A DNA stretch of 32,860 bases from Candidatus Binataceae bacterium (GTDB taxonomy: Bacteria > Desulfobacterota > Binatia > Binatales > Binataceae): NCBI GenBank assembly GCA_030038355.1, contig JASHPB010000334.1, positions 1-32,860 on the forward strand, given 5' to 3'. The position numbers and the translations under genes are program-made. The notes below the pieces were generated by a model. That model saw only the letters and a program-made list of their open reading frames with translations. It did not search any database and had not been told where the DNA came from. The first letter of the stretch is position 1. Each line of letters begins with the position of its first letter. Positions 1-9,941 of this stretch are shown piece after piece.

Positions 1-555
1 CGACACCGATTATCATCGCGCGCTGGAGTTGATCATCCGGCGCCGACGCCCACGCCGACCGCTGCTCTAACCGCGATGGCTGCGGCCACGGCGGCCTCGA
101 CCGCGATGCGGCCAGCCGCGGCTCTGACGAGCACGCCCAAACCGACACGTACGCCGACGCTGCCCACGCCGACCATCATGACCGCGCCGCAGCCGACCTC
201 CGGTCCGACACCTGTCATCGTCGCGCCTGATCCCGGCAGCGTGCTCTCGCTCGGCACGCCTCGATCAACTTCGGCAATGCAAAATCGGCCGTTCGAAGTC
301 GAAGCGCCCGAAAATCAAGAATGCTGGCAAAAGCAATCTGGTCGTGATGACGGAGCCGCCAGGCGCGCCGTTTTCCTCCACGAGCGTCTCGCTCGGAGCC
401 ACGCGGAAAGGCTCGATCGTCGTGACCTCACGTTCCAACCGAGCGCCACCGGCGGCGCTCGGGGTTCGCTGACGATTCTCGGTAGCGACCCGCCGAGCCC
501 TTCGCTGGGGATCTCACTCTCGGGCACGGGCCTCGCGCCAAAGAAGAAAAAGTAA
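1..555 (+). pseudogene. 3' part of a Pro/Thr-rich protein with a C-terminal ASH (choice-of-anchor D) domain, frame disturbed
   Basis: The gene enters from the left edge; one frame is open from base 1 to the stop at 553-555. The first ~85 residues are a Pro/Thr/Ala-rich linker (TPTPTAAL, KPTRTPTLPTPT). The last residues (SLTILGSDPPSPSLGISLSG, then four lysines) are the typical final strands of an ASH immunoglobulin-like domain. The middle of that domain is visible only in other frames: SINFGNAK at 261-284, then a frame carrying IKNAGKSNLVVM and PGAPFSSTSVSLGA up to about 427, then back to the first frame at 430 (TFQPSATGGARG). The pattern fits three one-base losses, near 255-261, 281-284 and 428, which together restore frame. 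ASH domains are common in secreted or surface repeat proteins; no function can be given. It may be a decayed gene or local sequence error. Confidence 0.6.
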
Positions 556-634
556 GTGTTTGCTCCGAACAATATCGTAGAGTACCTGTGGTCTCACCGT
601 GGACTTAGCCCATCGTTCGTAATTGAGTTGAGCA

Positions 635-1483
635 ATGCATCCCGAAAACGCCGCACCTCTGGGACTCGCCTTGCTTGGTCTGTTGCTCGGGATGCGTCAT
701 GCGACCGATCCCGACCACGTCATCGCCGTGACCACGATTCTCAGCCGCGAACGGCGCCTCTCGACCGCGACGCGGGTCGGCATCATCTGGGGACTCGGTC
801 ACACGATTACGGTGCTCGCGGTGGGTGCGGCGATAATCCTGTTCAAGATCGCGATTCCCGCGCGGCTCGGGCTCGCGATGGAGTTCGCAGTCGCGATTGT
901 GCTGATCCTGCTTGGCTTTAGAGCGGCCGCCGATTTTGTCGGCGGCATTGGCAGCCGCGTTTTCTCCGCCACTCGCGCGGATCAACCGATGCTCGTACAT
1001 TCGCATCCGCATCGTCACGGCGGCAGCTCCCACAGCCATAGCCACGCGCATTCGATGAATCACGATCACGAAGACGCGGCGGCGGATTCCGACGAGGTGC
1101 ATCGCGATCATCTGCTACCCGAGGGCACCACGCTGTCGTTCGCCGCTCGCCAGCCTTTGCTTAGATCCTTCGCGGTCGGCCTCGTGCATGGCCTCGCGGG
1201 CAGCGCGGCGATCGCGCTTCTGGTGTTGAGCGCGATTCCCGAGCCGTTATGGGCGAGTCTCTATCTCGTGATTTTCTGCGTGGGCACGATCATCGGCATG
1301 GCGCTGATCACGACGGCGATCGCCGCGCCGTTTCTGCTCGCGGCGAATCGGATGTTCTCGCTGCATCGCGGGCTCGTCACCGGCTCCGGACTCTTAAGTT
1401 TCGGCTTCGGCTTGATCCTGGCGTACCAGCTTGGCGTGGTCGATCATTTGTTCTCCGGTCCTCCGCTCTGGACGCCGCACTGA
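635..1483 (+). CDS. NiCoT/UreH-type nickel or cobalt transporter
   Basis: 282-residue inner-membrane protein. Residues 22-28 (HATDPDH) match the HX4DH signature of the NiCoT nickel/cobalt permease family, which lies in the second helix and is needed for metal uptake. Hydrophobic helices follow at about 48-68 and 80-96. A cytoplasmic-type loop at about 125-155 is rich in histidine (HSHPHRHGG, HSHSHAHSMNHDHED) and probably binds metal. Four more hydrophobic segments occupy 175-275. The ATG at 635 is used because it puts the signature in the usual N-terminal place; the upstream ribosome site is weak. No urease, hydrogenase or cobalamin gene is adjacent, so nickel versus cobalt cannot be decided. 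The next gene starts about 100 bp downstream and is unrelated. Confidence 0.85.
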   Translation: MHPENAAPLGLALLGLLLGMRHATDPDHVIAVTTILSRERRLSTATRVGIIWGLGHTITVLAVGAAIILFKIAIPARLGLAMEFAVAIVLILLGFRAAADFVGGIGSRVFSATRADQPMLVHSHPHRHGGSSHSHSHAHSMNHDHEDAAADSDEVHRDHLLPEGTTLSFAARQPLLRSFAVGLVHGLAGSAAIALLVLSAIPEPLWASLYLVIFCVGTIIGMALITTAIAAPFLLAANRMFSLHRGLVTGSGLLSFGFGLILAYQLGVVDHLFSGPPLWTPH

Positions 1484-1585
1484 TCGCCCCGCTATGCGCA
1501 CCCTCATATCTGTTTGATCGCGCCGCATGACTTTTTTTTCGGCGCTGCGTTTATCGATCAGCAAGCGCAACGCGAGGTCCCATTT

Positions 1586-2635
1586 ATGCCGGAGCAAACC
1601 AACGTTTCGTCCGCGGCGATTCCGCCGCAGATGATGCTTTATCAGATCGGTATCGGGCATTTTTTTTCGCGCGCGCTCGCACTCGCGGCGAAGCTCAAGA
1701 TAGCCGACCAGTTGAGTGGGGCACCGAAGAGTGGCGCTGAGATTGCCCGTGCGATCGACGTCCATGCTCCATCGCTTGTCCGCGTGATGCGCCTGCTCGT
1801 GAGTCTCGGAGTATTCGTCGAGTGGGAAGATGGCCGCTTCGGCCTCACACCCCTCAGCGAGTTGCTGCGCAGCGATATTCCGGGCTCGATGCGCTCGTTC
1901 GTGCTGCTCTTCGCGGGTGTCGCGATCCAGGACGGGTGGAAAGAGCTCGAGTATTGCCTGCGTACTGGTAATCCTGCTTTCCGACGCCTCTATCCCGACG
2001 ACGATGCGTTCTCATTCATGGCGCGCAATCCTGAGCAGGCCGCGGTTTTCGACGAGGCCATGGCGGCCTTTGCGCCGATGACCTCGGCGGCGCTGGCCGC
2101 GTCGTACGACTTCAGCCGGTTCGGCAAGATTGTCGATGTCGGCGGCGGCAACGGCGCGTTGATGATCGGAATCCTGAACGCGAATCCGAAGCTTCAAGGA
2201 ATCGTCTTCGATCGCGCCGATGCGGCCGCGAGCGCGCGCAAGAATCTCGCCGCAGCCGGTCTCGCCAGTCGCTGCGAGGTGGTTGCCGGAGATTTTTTCA
2301 AGGACGTTCCGCGCGGCGGCCGCGCCTACCTGCTCAAACACATCATCCACGACTGGAACGATGATCGCGCGGTCGCGATCCTGAAGAATTGCCGGCGCGC
2401 GATGCCGCCCGACGGAACGTTGCTCATCATCGAGGGCGTTTACCCTCGGCGAATCGAGCAATCCGAGAGCGGCCGTGGCGCGACAGCTACCGACATCAAC
2501 ATGCTCGTGAGCACGGGCGGGCGGCAGCGCCCGGAAGCCGAGTTCCGCGAGATTCTCAAAGCCTCGAGCTTTCGTCTCGAGAAGATCATCCCAACTCGCG
2601 CGCGCGCAAGCATTATCGAATCTTCACCCGGTTAG
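1586..2635 (+). CDS. SAM-dependent O-methyltransferase, family 2 (hydroxyneurosporene/acetylserotonin type)
   Basis: 349 residues. The N-terminal ~95 residues form the winged-helix dimerisation domain of this family (ALAAKLKIADQLSG, then LVRVMRLLVSLGVF). A Rossmann methyltransferase domain follows, with SAM motif I DVGGGNG at 184-190. The segment KHIIHDWNDD (251-260) carries the His that acts as catalytic base in characterised members. The family methylates hydroxyl groups on small aromatic or polyketide-like substrates; the substrate here is unknown and there is no biosynthetic cluster around it. A longer frame begins at 1514, but the ATG at 1586 has GAGG about 9 bases upstream and matches the family N-terminus. 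A run of eight T at 1660-1667 lies inside the gene with the frame intact. Confidence 0.85.
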   Translation: MPEQTNVSSAAIPPQMMLYQIGIGHFFSRALALAAKLKIADQLSGAPKSGAEIARAIDVHAPSLVRVMRLLVSLGVFVEWEDGRFGLTPLSELLRSDIPGSMRSFVLLFAGVAIQDGWKELEYCLRTGNPAFRRLYPDDDAFSFMARNPEQAAVFDEAMAAFAPMTSAALAASYDFSRFGKIVDVGGGNGALMIGILNANPKLQGIVFDRADAAASARKNLAAAGLASRCEVVAGDFFKDVPRGGRAYLLKHIIHDWNDDRAVAILKNCRRAMPPDGTLLIIEGVYPRRIEQSESGRGATATDINMLVSTGGRQRPEAEFREILKASSFRLEKIIPTRARASIIESSPG

Positions 2636-2680
2636 CGTTGCGATCGAGCGCCTGAAAATTTCCCTGCCAGCGTGCAGGCG

Positions 2681-3170
2681 CTAGGCCGGCCTTCTTGTGG
2701 ACCTCACATGCCGGTATTCGATGACGATCAGCAGCACAAAGACGGGATCTGGAACCGCGACGCGCCCGAGGAACTGCGATTTCTGCTGTGCAAGCTCATA
2801 GAGTTGATAGACGGCAAATCCTGTGAACGCCGCGATCGCTAACGGATACGACCACGGCTGGTTCGTCGCCCAGTCCCACGACTATCCCAGCTTCAGAGCG
2901 CTGCAGAATCAGAAAGCTAGTCGCAGGAACTCCACTCCTGATGATCTTTGCAGTGTTGTTGACGAGTGAGTTCACCACCAAATCTCTTGGGTCTTCGTTC
3001 AACTCTCCTTGAACTAAAAACAGGATTACGCCTCTTATCTCGGTGGGCGAGAGGAGCAGAAGCCCTCCGATTAGCTCGAATGCCCGATCAACGCCCTTCG
3101 CGACTACGGCGAGCTCACAGATGAGATGAAAGAGACCCCCGCCGAGCGCTAATCCTGCCGTCGCTCGTGC
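2681..3170 (-). pseudogene. frameshifted DUF2127 membrane protein
   Basis: Read on the minus strand, a frame open from about 3170 encodes LFHLICELAVVAKGVDRAFE, then a hydrophobic segment and the characteristic GELNEDPRDLVVNSLV, as in DUF2127 membrane proteins (small, four-helix, uncharacterised). After SFLILQ the similarity jumps between frames: ALKLG in a second frame, IVVGL back in the first, then NQPWSYPLAIAAFTGFAVYQ in the second frame, ending DPVFVLLIVIEYRHV and a stop at 2681-2683. Indels at roughly 2900, 2890 and 2870 explain the jumps. No good start codon is visible. It is probably a dead gene, though local sequence error would look the same. The family assignment is by recalled pattern, not a search. 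Confidence 0.6.
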
Positions 3171-3287
3171 CTAATCGCTTCTCGCCCAGATGAGCCATCG
3201 GCTCTAGTCTTTTCCCACTGCTCAGCGCTCTGCGGGCCAAGCGATGGCGGCCGAGCCCGGCGAAGAGCCAGCATCACATGACGGACA

Positions 3288-4148
3288 TCACTCAAACGAG
3301 AGGGCTTGAGCGCCGCTGATCAAGTCCAGGATTTCGCTGGTAACCGCCTCCTGACGAAGGCGGCGCGCGAGCCTGGTGAGTTCTTCGTTCTTGCTTTCGA
3401 TGTTATGACGTGCTGCTTCCATCGTGCGGAAGCGCATCAGATTCTCGCTGAAGAACGACTGCATCGCGGCATTCTCCAGGAAGGCAAAAAGATACTCGGC
3501 GGCGATTTCATCGAAAAGCCGGCGCGGGCTGAGATTTATCAATGGCGGCAGCTCTGCAGATTGCCGTCCTGACGCGGGAGCTTCGAGCGGTAAAAGTCGA
3601 CGCCGTTCGATGCGCATTACTTCGCCTTCGACGTGTTGGGCGTAAACAACCTCCAGTCCTGCGATTCGGCCATCGTTCAACATGCCGTAAACTTCCGTGG
3701 CCAGGCGGCGTGCCGCGGCGGTTACCCCGGCGCTATGCGTCGCCATCGGCAACACCAGATCCGGCTCGAGGTCCCGCTCGCGACAGATTTGTCCGCCACG
3801 AGACCCCACAACAATCAGGACGAACTGCGCGCTTTCTTCAACCCGTATCTGCTCCGCGTATCGCGCCAGGCGCTCGTTGAAACCCCCGCAGAGCCCGTGC
3901 TCTGCGCAAAACACGATAACGCCGGCTCTGGATGGCTTCACTGCTGTCGCCGCGCGCTGCTCGCGAGGCAGCATCTGCGCCGCATCGGACAGCGCTTCCC
4001 GAATCGCGTCGGAGTAGCGATCTATGGCCTCCAGCGAGCGGAGCGCCTGCTGCATCTGCGAAGCTGCGATTGCGCGAATAGCCGCGACGATCTCCTGCAA
4101 ATCGCCTAGCGAGACGATGCGCGTCGCGATTTCTCTTTCCTGCGCCAT
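3288..4148 (-). CDS. atpG: N-ATPase gamma subunit
   Basis: 286 residues; central-stalk gamma subunit that couples rotation of the c ring to the catalytic head. The N-terminal helix (REIATRIVSLGDLQEIVAAI) and the C-terminal helix (NIESKNEELTRLARRLRQEA) are the long coiled-coil pair of gamma. The middle shows the family segment VIVFCAEHGLCGGFNERLA. It is the last gene of the operon. The atpA stop and this ATG share a base (TGATG), implying translational coupling; a TTG one codon upstream is an alternative start. Sequence divergence from ordinary F-type gamma is expected for the N-type. Confidence 0.9.
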   Translation of the reverse strand: MAQEREIATRIVSLGDLQEIVAAIRAIAASQMQQALRSLEAIDRYSDAIREALSDAAQMLPREQRAATAVKPSRAGVIVFCAEHGLCGGFNERLARYAEQIRVEESAQFVLIVVGSRGGQICRERDLEPDLVLPMATHSAGVTAAARRLATEVYGMLNDGRIAGLEVVYAQHVEGEVMRIERRRLLPLEAPASGRQSAELPPLINLSPRRLFDEIAAEYLFAFLENAAMQSFFSENLMRFRTMEAARHNIESKNEELTRLARRLRQEAVTSEILDLISGAQALSFE

Positions 4149-5707
4149 CAACCAGCTACCGGTTCCGAGTGCGGAACGATTCGCGCGATGATCTCGCTGA
4201 GCATCGTTGTGAGCTTCGCATGATCGTCCGCATCGAGGACGCCAATGGAGTTGATCCTGCCGCCCAGCTCAGCGCCCGGCCCCTTCAACCACTCGGCGAT
4301 GGCGCTCCGCAGTTTGCCGACTCGGTCGAGCGGTACCTTGTCGATGATCTTCTCGTCGATCGCCAGCAGGAGCGTCACCTGAAGTGCAAGGGGAAGCGGA
4401 TCGTACTCCGGCTGCGTCAGAACCGCGCGAATTCGGCGGCCGTGCTCGATGATGCTGCGCGTCCGCTCATCCACCATGCCGCCGAAGCGCGTAAAGATTT
4501 CGAGTTCGAGGAACTGCGCGTATTCCAGCCGCAACGTCTCGGAGAGCTTGCGCATCGCCGGCGACTGAGTCTTACCTCCCACGCGCGAAACGCTCTTTCC
4601 GACATTAACCGCGGGCTTTTGTCCCTCGTGGAACAGGCGCGGATCGAGAACGATCTGGCCATCGGTGATGGAGATGAGGTTCGTCGCGATGTACGCGGAA
4701 AGATTGCTCTCCTGCGTCGCTGCGATCGGCAGCGCGGTCAGAGAGCCACCGCCGCACTCGCGACCTAGTTTCGCCGCGCGCTCCAGTAATCGCGAGTGGA
4801 TGTAAAAGATGTCTCCGGGATACGCCTCGCGCGCGGGAGGATTGCGCAGCAGCAACGACAGCTGCCGATAGATCACCGCGTGTTTGCTTAGGTCATCGAT
4901 GATCAGCAACGCATCGCCGCCCCGTTCCGAGAAGTACTCCGCCATCGTGCATGCCGCATAGGGCGCGAGCCATTGCACGCCGGGGGGATCGTTGGCGGGA
5001 GCAAACACGAAGATGCATCGCTCTGGCGCGCCGTAGCGATGGACCGCATCGATCACCTGACTCACCGACGAGGTCTTCTGCCCCACCGCGCAGTACACGC
5101 AAATCACGTTGCTGTCGCGCTGATTGATGATCGTGTCTATAACGATCGCGGTCTTTCCGCTTTCGCGATCGCCGATAATAAGCTCGCGCTGCCCGCGTCC
5201 CAGCGGCAGCATCGCGTCGATCACGAGCAGGCCGGTGTTGAGCGCGGTATTGACGAAATCGCGAGCGACGATTGGCGGCGCAGGTTTTTCCACCGCTTCG
5301 GCGCGCTCCGCTCCTATCGGTGGGCCGTCGTCGAGCGGAATTCCCAGCGCATTGACAGTGCGTCCAAGCAGCTTCTCGCCGACCGGCACGCTGGCCACCG
5401 TTCCCGTCCCGCGAACCAGGTTGCCGGCTTCGACACCACTCGCGCGCCCGAGCATCGCGCATCCGATCAGGTCGGGATCGAGCGTCAAAACGATACCCGC
5501 GACTGGTTCGCCTCCATCGGATCGTTCGAACATCAGAAGCTCGCCGAGCTGCGCATCAGGCAGGCCTCGAACGCTCGCGACGTCGTCGCCAATCCGCTCG
5601 ACCCGACCTATCAGATCAAGCCGCGGCGCGACTTTAAGTCCGCTCAGTGTGGTGCTCGCCTTTTGCAGGCGAGCACTAAGGGCTTCAGCGAGGTCGCTCG
5701 TTGCCAT
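4148..5707 (-). CDS. atpA: N-ATPase alpha subunit
   Basis: 519 residues; nucleotide-binding, non-catalytic subunit of the F1-like head. The P-loop GDRESGKT is at 179-186 (GDRQTGKT in most F-type alphas). DLSKHAVIYRQLSLLLR, ATNLISITDGQI and SRVGGKTQ, the latter holding the arginine finger, are all present. The ATG at 5707 has a strong ribosome site (AAGGA about 7 bases upstream) and lies inside the end of atpF, overlapping it by 23 bases. Its downstream neighbour is atpG. The assignment to the N-type rather than the housekeeping F-type rests on operon order. Confidence 0.95.
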   Translation of the reverse strand: MATSDLAEALSARLQKASTTLSGLKVAPRLDLIGRVERIGDDVASVRGLPDAQLGELLMFERSDGGEPVAGIVLTLDPDLIGCAMLGRASGVEAGNLVRGTGTVASVPVGEKLLGRTVNALGIPLDDGPPIGAERAEAVEKPAPPIVARDFVNTALNTGLLVIDAMLPLGRGQRELIIGDRESGKTAIVIDTIINQRDSNVICVYCAVGQKTSSVSQVIDAVHRYGAPERCIFVFAPANDPPGVQWLAPYAACTMAEYFSERGGDALLIIDDLSKHAVIYRQLSLLLRNPPAREAYPGDIFYIHSRLLERAAKLGRECGGGSLTALPIAATQESNLSAYIATNLISITDGQIVLDPRLFHEGQKPAVNVGKSVSRVGGKTQSPAMRKLSETLRLEYAQFLELEIFTRFGGMVDERTRSIIEHGRRIRAVLTQPEYDPLPLALQVTLLLAIDEKIIDKVPLDRVGKLRSAIAEWLKGPGAELGGRINSIGVLDADDHAKLTTMLSEIIARIVPHSEPVAG

Positions 5708-6440
5708 GAAGTTCCTTCCGGGCGAGCGCCAGACTGTCGCGCCAATTGAAGTTCAGGATCGCATGCGGCAAGGTGAGCACGGTACCCGCGATAAGGGCGG
5801 GATCGGTATTGAAGGCGATCGTGAGATTGCTACCTAGACGCTTTGCCAGTTGTTGCCGCCAGTCTGACTGCTCGCGCCCATCGAGGGGATGGGCGGTTGT
5901 TACTGCTATGTTGCTCGCGCCGCCGTTGTGCGGCAGAAGCTTGGCGCGCTCTTCCGAAGGCATCTGATCGAGGTAGTTGATCACGCGGCCCAGGAAGGGT
6001 TGTTCGATCGAGCCGACCGCGATCTCACTTAGCAGCCGTTCGGCGAGGTTACTCGCAAGTTCTACCATTCGTTCGAATAGCTGTTCACTGGCGGCGATGC
6101 GCTCCTCCTCGAGCCGCCGTAGCGATTGGTCACGCACCTTATCCGCCTCGCGGCGCGCTTCTTCGATAATCCTATCGCGCTCCACGGAAAGCAGCGCGCG
6201 CGCCTCATCGATCATCTTCTGGCGCTCAGCATTTATTCCAGACCTTATCGCTTCGACCTCCTGCTTCAAGCGTTCGGCGGCGTCTTTCTCCGCCGAGGCC
6301 TGGGTCAGGGCTTCGGAGATCTCTTCCTTGCGCCGAGCGACGATCGCCTTGACCGGCTTGTAGAGGAAGCGGTGCAGCAGCCAGATGAGGATCAGGAAAT
6401 TCGCTGCCTGAAGCGCGAATGTCCACCAGCTGAAATTCAT
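5685..6440 (-). CDS. atpF: N-ATPase b subunit with delta-like C-terminal region
   Basis: 251 residues, well over the ~160 of a simple b subunit. An N-terminal membrane helix (about 6-27, [18 protein letters not shown]) is followed by a charged coiled coil (about 35-160), the peripheral stalk. The last ~90 residues contain [15 protein letters not shown] and a terminal amphipathic helix, like the C-terminal domain of the delta/OSCP subunit. N-ATPase operons have no delta gene, so this tail probably replaces delta in joining stalk to head. ATGA overlap with atpE upstream. Confidence 0.9.
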   Translation of the reverse strand: MNFSWWTFALQAANFLILIWLLHRFLYKPVKAIVARRKEEISEALTQASAEKDAAERLKQEVEAIRSGINAERQKMIDEARALLSVERDRIIEEARREADKVRDQSLRRLEEERIAASEQLFERMVELASNLAERLLSEIAVGSIEQPFLGRVINYLDQMPSEERAKLLPHNGGASNIAVTTAHPLDGREQSDWRQQLAKRLGSNLTIAFNTDPALIAGTVLTLPHAILNFNWRDSLALARKELHGNERPR

Positions 6441-6682
6441 TTCACCGCAAAGGGATTGGCGAACAGTAGTAACAGCGCGACCACGAGACAGTAAATTGCC
6501 ATCGTTTCGATCATTGCGAGGCCGACGAACAAGGTGCGCGATAAGGAGCCGGCGGCCTCCGGCTGACGCGCGATACCTTCCATCGCAGCCACGATTGCCC
6601 GTCCCTCGGAGAGCGCCGGCATGATGGAACCGATCGTCACCGCTACCACCGCGCCGATTATGCTCAGCATCTGAACCGTCAT
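6437..6682 (-). CDS. atpE: N-ATPase c subunit (rotor), two carboxylates
   Basis: 81-residue hairpin of two membrane helices with the loop ARQPEAAG. The ion-binding carboxylate is E59 in MIETMAIY, equivalent to E65 of Ilyobacter numbering. A second acid, E26 in PALSEG, lies exactly at the Q32 position (33 residues apart in both). The double carboxylate is typical of N-ATPase c subunits. T60 and Y64 match polar positions seen in sodium-type sites, but the following residue is M61. A longer frame starts at 6712, but the ATG at 6682 has AGGGAGG seven bases upstream and gives the normal length. Confidence 0.93.
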   Translation of the reverse strand: MTVQMLSIIGAVVAVTIGSIMPALSEGRAIVAAMEGIARQPEAAGSLSRTLFVGLAMIETMAIYCLVVALLLLFANPFAVK

Positions 6683-6695
6683 CCCAGGACCTCCC

Positions 6696-7364
6696 TCACT
6701 TCGGAATCGCACCGATGCCGCCTCCGATGTAAACCGCGGCTAAGACCGAAAAGATGTATGCCTGCACCAGCCCGATCAGGATGGCGAACGCCATGAACGG
6801 TACTGGTACCAGCAGCCCCGCCAGCGCGAGGATTATCGCTAGCACCAGCTCATCGCTCATGATGTTGCCGAAGAGTCTTACCGCGAGCGAAAAGGACCGC
6901 GTGATTTCCGACAGGATATTCAGCGGAAGCAGGGCGGGATTGGGTTTTAGATAGCCCTTCAAGTAGGGAACCATGCCCTGAATTCGGATGCCGAAAAAAT
7001 GCACCGAGAGAAAAACTATCACCGCAAGCGCAGCAGGCGTCTCCAATGATGCGGTCGGCGCTTTGATGCCCGGTATGATTCCCGAGAGGTTCGCGATTAC
7101 CAGAAAGATGAACAACGTCCCGAGCAGCGGTAAGAAGGGAGCCGCGTCACGCCCGACTATCGCGCGAATCTGTTCTTCAATGCCTACGACGATCGATTCG
7201 ACCACCGTCTGCCAGCCGCCGGCGACAACTCGAAACGAGCGCGTCGCCAGCCAGCATGCGATGGTCAGCACGGCCATCAATCCCCAGGTCGTCACCACTG
7301 GCGCTGTGATCGGCACAGTTCCAAGATGGCAGAGAGTGACGGCTGCCAGCGGCGAATGATTCAT
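6696..7364 (-). CDS. atpB: N-ATPase a subunit
   Basis: 222-residue membrane stator subunit that forms the ion half-channels against the c ring. The key segment [20 protein letters not shown] carries the essential arginine (in AVRLFGN). Several hydrophobic helices are visible from residue ~25 to the C-terminus, ending in [12 protein letters not shown]. The frame is open much further upstream, to 7529, but that extension overlaps atpR. The ATG at 7364 overlaps the atpR stop as ATGA, so this start is chosen. The gap to atpE is 13 bases. Confidence 0.93.
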   Translation of the reverse strand: MNHSPLAAVTLCHLGTVPITAPVVTTWGLMAVLTIACWLATRSFRVVAGGWQTVVESIVVGIEEQIRAIVGRDAAPFLPLLGTLFIFLVIANLSGIIPGIKAPTASLETPAALAVIVFLSVHFFGIRIQGMVPYLKGYLKPNPALLPLNILSEITRSFSLAVRLFGNIMSDELVLAIILALAGLLVPVPFMAFAILIGLVQAYIFSVLAAVYIGGGIGAIPK

Positions 7365-7648
7365 GGCTTGCTTGCGGGGGTCAGAGTTAACCGATTGATA
7401 GCGACGGTCCGCATCAGGTGAAATCCCATGACGCAGAAGATCAATGCCAGCGCGCCGTGATGCGCGCACAACGTGAGCGCTATGACGATCGCGAGCACGC
7501 GCAGCGCATGGGCAAGGATCGTTATCCACGCGGCGCCTGAATCAAGGTATAGGCGCACGTTCAATCTGAGCGCTGCGAGAAAAGCAAAACCGAGCAGAGC
7601 GCCCACGGCGATGAAGGCGAACAGCCGCAGCGCGACAAATTCCGTCAT
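7361..7648 (-). CDS. atpR: N-ATPase subunit AtpR
   Basis: 95-residue protein with three hydrophobic segments (about 6-26, 38-58, 64-84) separated by short loops with arginines (LRLNVRLYLDSG, HALRVL). Size, topology and position between atpQ and atpB match AtpR, a membrane protein found only in N-ATPase operons. Its role is not settled; assembly of the c ring or an ion-pathway function has been suggested. It overlaps both neighbours as ATGA, so it is tightly coupled. Sequence similarity among AtpR proteins is low, so the call rests mainly on context. Confidence 0.85.
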   Translation of the reverse strand: MTEFVALRLFAFIAVGALLGFAFLAALRLNVRLYLDSGAAWITILAHALRVLAIVIALTLCAHHGALALIFCVMGFHLMRTVAINRLTLTPASKP

Positions 7649-7938
7649 GCGCTATGCATCCCCCTCCACACTGCCCAGAAACCAAAAGCCGCTCCCGCCA
7701 TGACGAGAGCAGCGCTCCACATCACGCCGGTGTGAAACGTGCGATCGAGCCATCGCCCGACGAACGCGCCCAACAAAATTGGAAGCACCATGCTCCATCC
7801 GAATCGGCCCATCATCGCAAGCGCGCGTCCGAGTGGCCACTCGCCAGTTTGCAGCCAATGCTCACGTCTTTGCCGTGCACGTTCGACCGCTTGCTCTAAC
7901 TCGCGTTGTTCGCGGTCGGGCTCGGAAATGTCTGCCAT
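7645..7938 (-). CDS. atpQ: N-ATPase subunit AtpQ (AtpI/AtpZ-like)
   Basis: 97 residues. A charged N-terminal helix (EQRELEQAVERARQRREHWL) precedes two hydrophobic helices (about 45-62 and 70-90) with FGWSMVLPILLGAFVGRWLD, the glycine-rich pattern of AtpI/AtpZ proteins. These assist c-ring assembly and have been linked to Mg2+ or Ca2+ transport. In N-ATPase operons this gene sits between atpC and atpR, as here. It overlaps atpR as ATGA and lies 27 bases after atpC. Confidence 0.87.
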   Translation of the reverse strand: MADISEPDREQRELEQAVERARQRREHWLQTGEWPLGRALAMMGRFGWSMVLPILLGAFVGRWLDRTFHTGVMWSAALVMAGAAFGFWAVWRGMHSA

Positions 7939-7965
7939 CGTAACGCCTGCTAATCGATTCCTTCG

Positions 7966-8391
7966 CTACGCTTGAGGTTTTGTCTTGATCGGCTGATCGG
8001 CGGGCCGCAGGTAACGGTAAATCTGCCGAACGACCGCCTGCTCCAACTTGAGCGCATCGGAGCGCGCGGCGCGTTCGGCTTCAAGATTATTCTTCATCGC
8101 GGACAGAACTTGTCCGCGCAAAAGAGCCAGGTCGTCGCCGATCACGGCCTCGCGCGTTGCGATTTCGACGATGTTGCCGTTGCGAACTCGAAGCACGCCG
8201 CCTCGCACCGCGACGTAATGCTCACCATTGCCGGAATCTCGCCAGCGCACGACGCAGAGGGCGAGCGTGGTGAGCAAATCCGCGTGATGCGCTTCGATTC
8301 CGAACGAGCCGCTCAAGTCCTCGGCCCGCACGTATCGCACCGCCTCTTCATCGACCGCAATCGCGGTCGGCATCGTAACCACGAGCCTCAT
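7966..8391 (-). CDS. atpC: N-ATPase epsilon subunit
   Basis: 141 residues. The N-terminal half is the epsilon beta-sandwich: MRLVVTMPTAIAVDEEAVRYV, SGSFGIEAHHADLLTTL (the GxxGIxxxHxxL signature) and AVRGGVLRVRNGNIVEIAT. The C-terminal half is an alpha-helical arm (DALKLEQAVVRQIYRYLR). Epsilon joins gamma to the c ring and can inhibit ATP hydrolysis. It begins three bases after the atpD stop, in the order (D then C) typical of N-ATPase operons and unlike the usual F-type order with atpDC last. Confidence 0.92.
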   Translation of the reverse strand: MRLVVTMPTAIAVDEEAVRYVRAEDLSGSFGIEAHHADLLTTLALCVVRWRDSGNGEHYVAVRGGVLRVRNGNIVEIATREAVIGDDLALLRGQVLSAMKNNLEAERAARSDALKLEQAVVRQIYRYLRPADQPIKTKPQA

Positions 8392-8394
8392 CGT

Positions 8395-9855
<1,461 letters not shown>

Positions 9856-9941
9856 CTATACCCGTCCTGAAGAGTTGCGAAAACAGGCGCGCCGCGGGTC
9901 GTGCATCGAACAGATCGTTCCAACCCCGCGCGCGCGATGCT

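Noticed and set aside
1520..1545. GCGCCG ... CGGCGC inverted repeat around a run of eight T after the NiCoT gene
   Set aside because: The T-run is in the loop, not after the stem, so it is not an intrinsic terminator.
2708..2842. 44-codon plus-strand frame starting MPVFDDDQQHKDG
   Set aside because: Lies opposite the conserved part of the DUF2127 remnant and has no ribosome site or known family.
3192..3213. Hairpin GAGCC-ATC-GGCTC followed by TAGTCTTTT, terminator-like on the plus strand
   Set aside because: Only five base pairs, and no plus-strand gene ends within 500 bp; the neighbouring genes are on the minus strand.
4169..5837. Long plus-strand open frames opposite atpA and atpF
   Set aside because: They are antisense shadows of clearly coding, conserved genes in GC-rich DNA.
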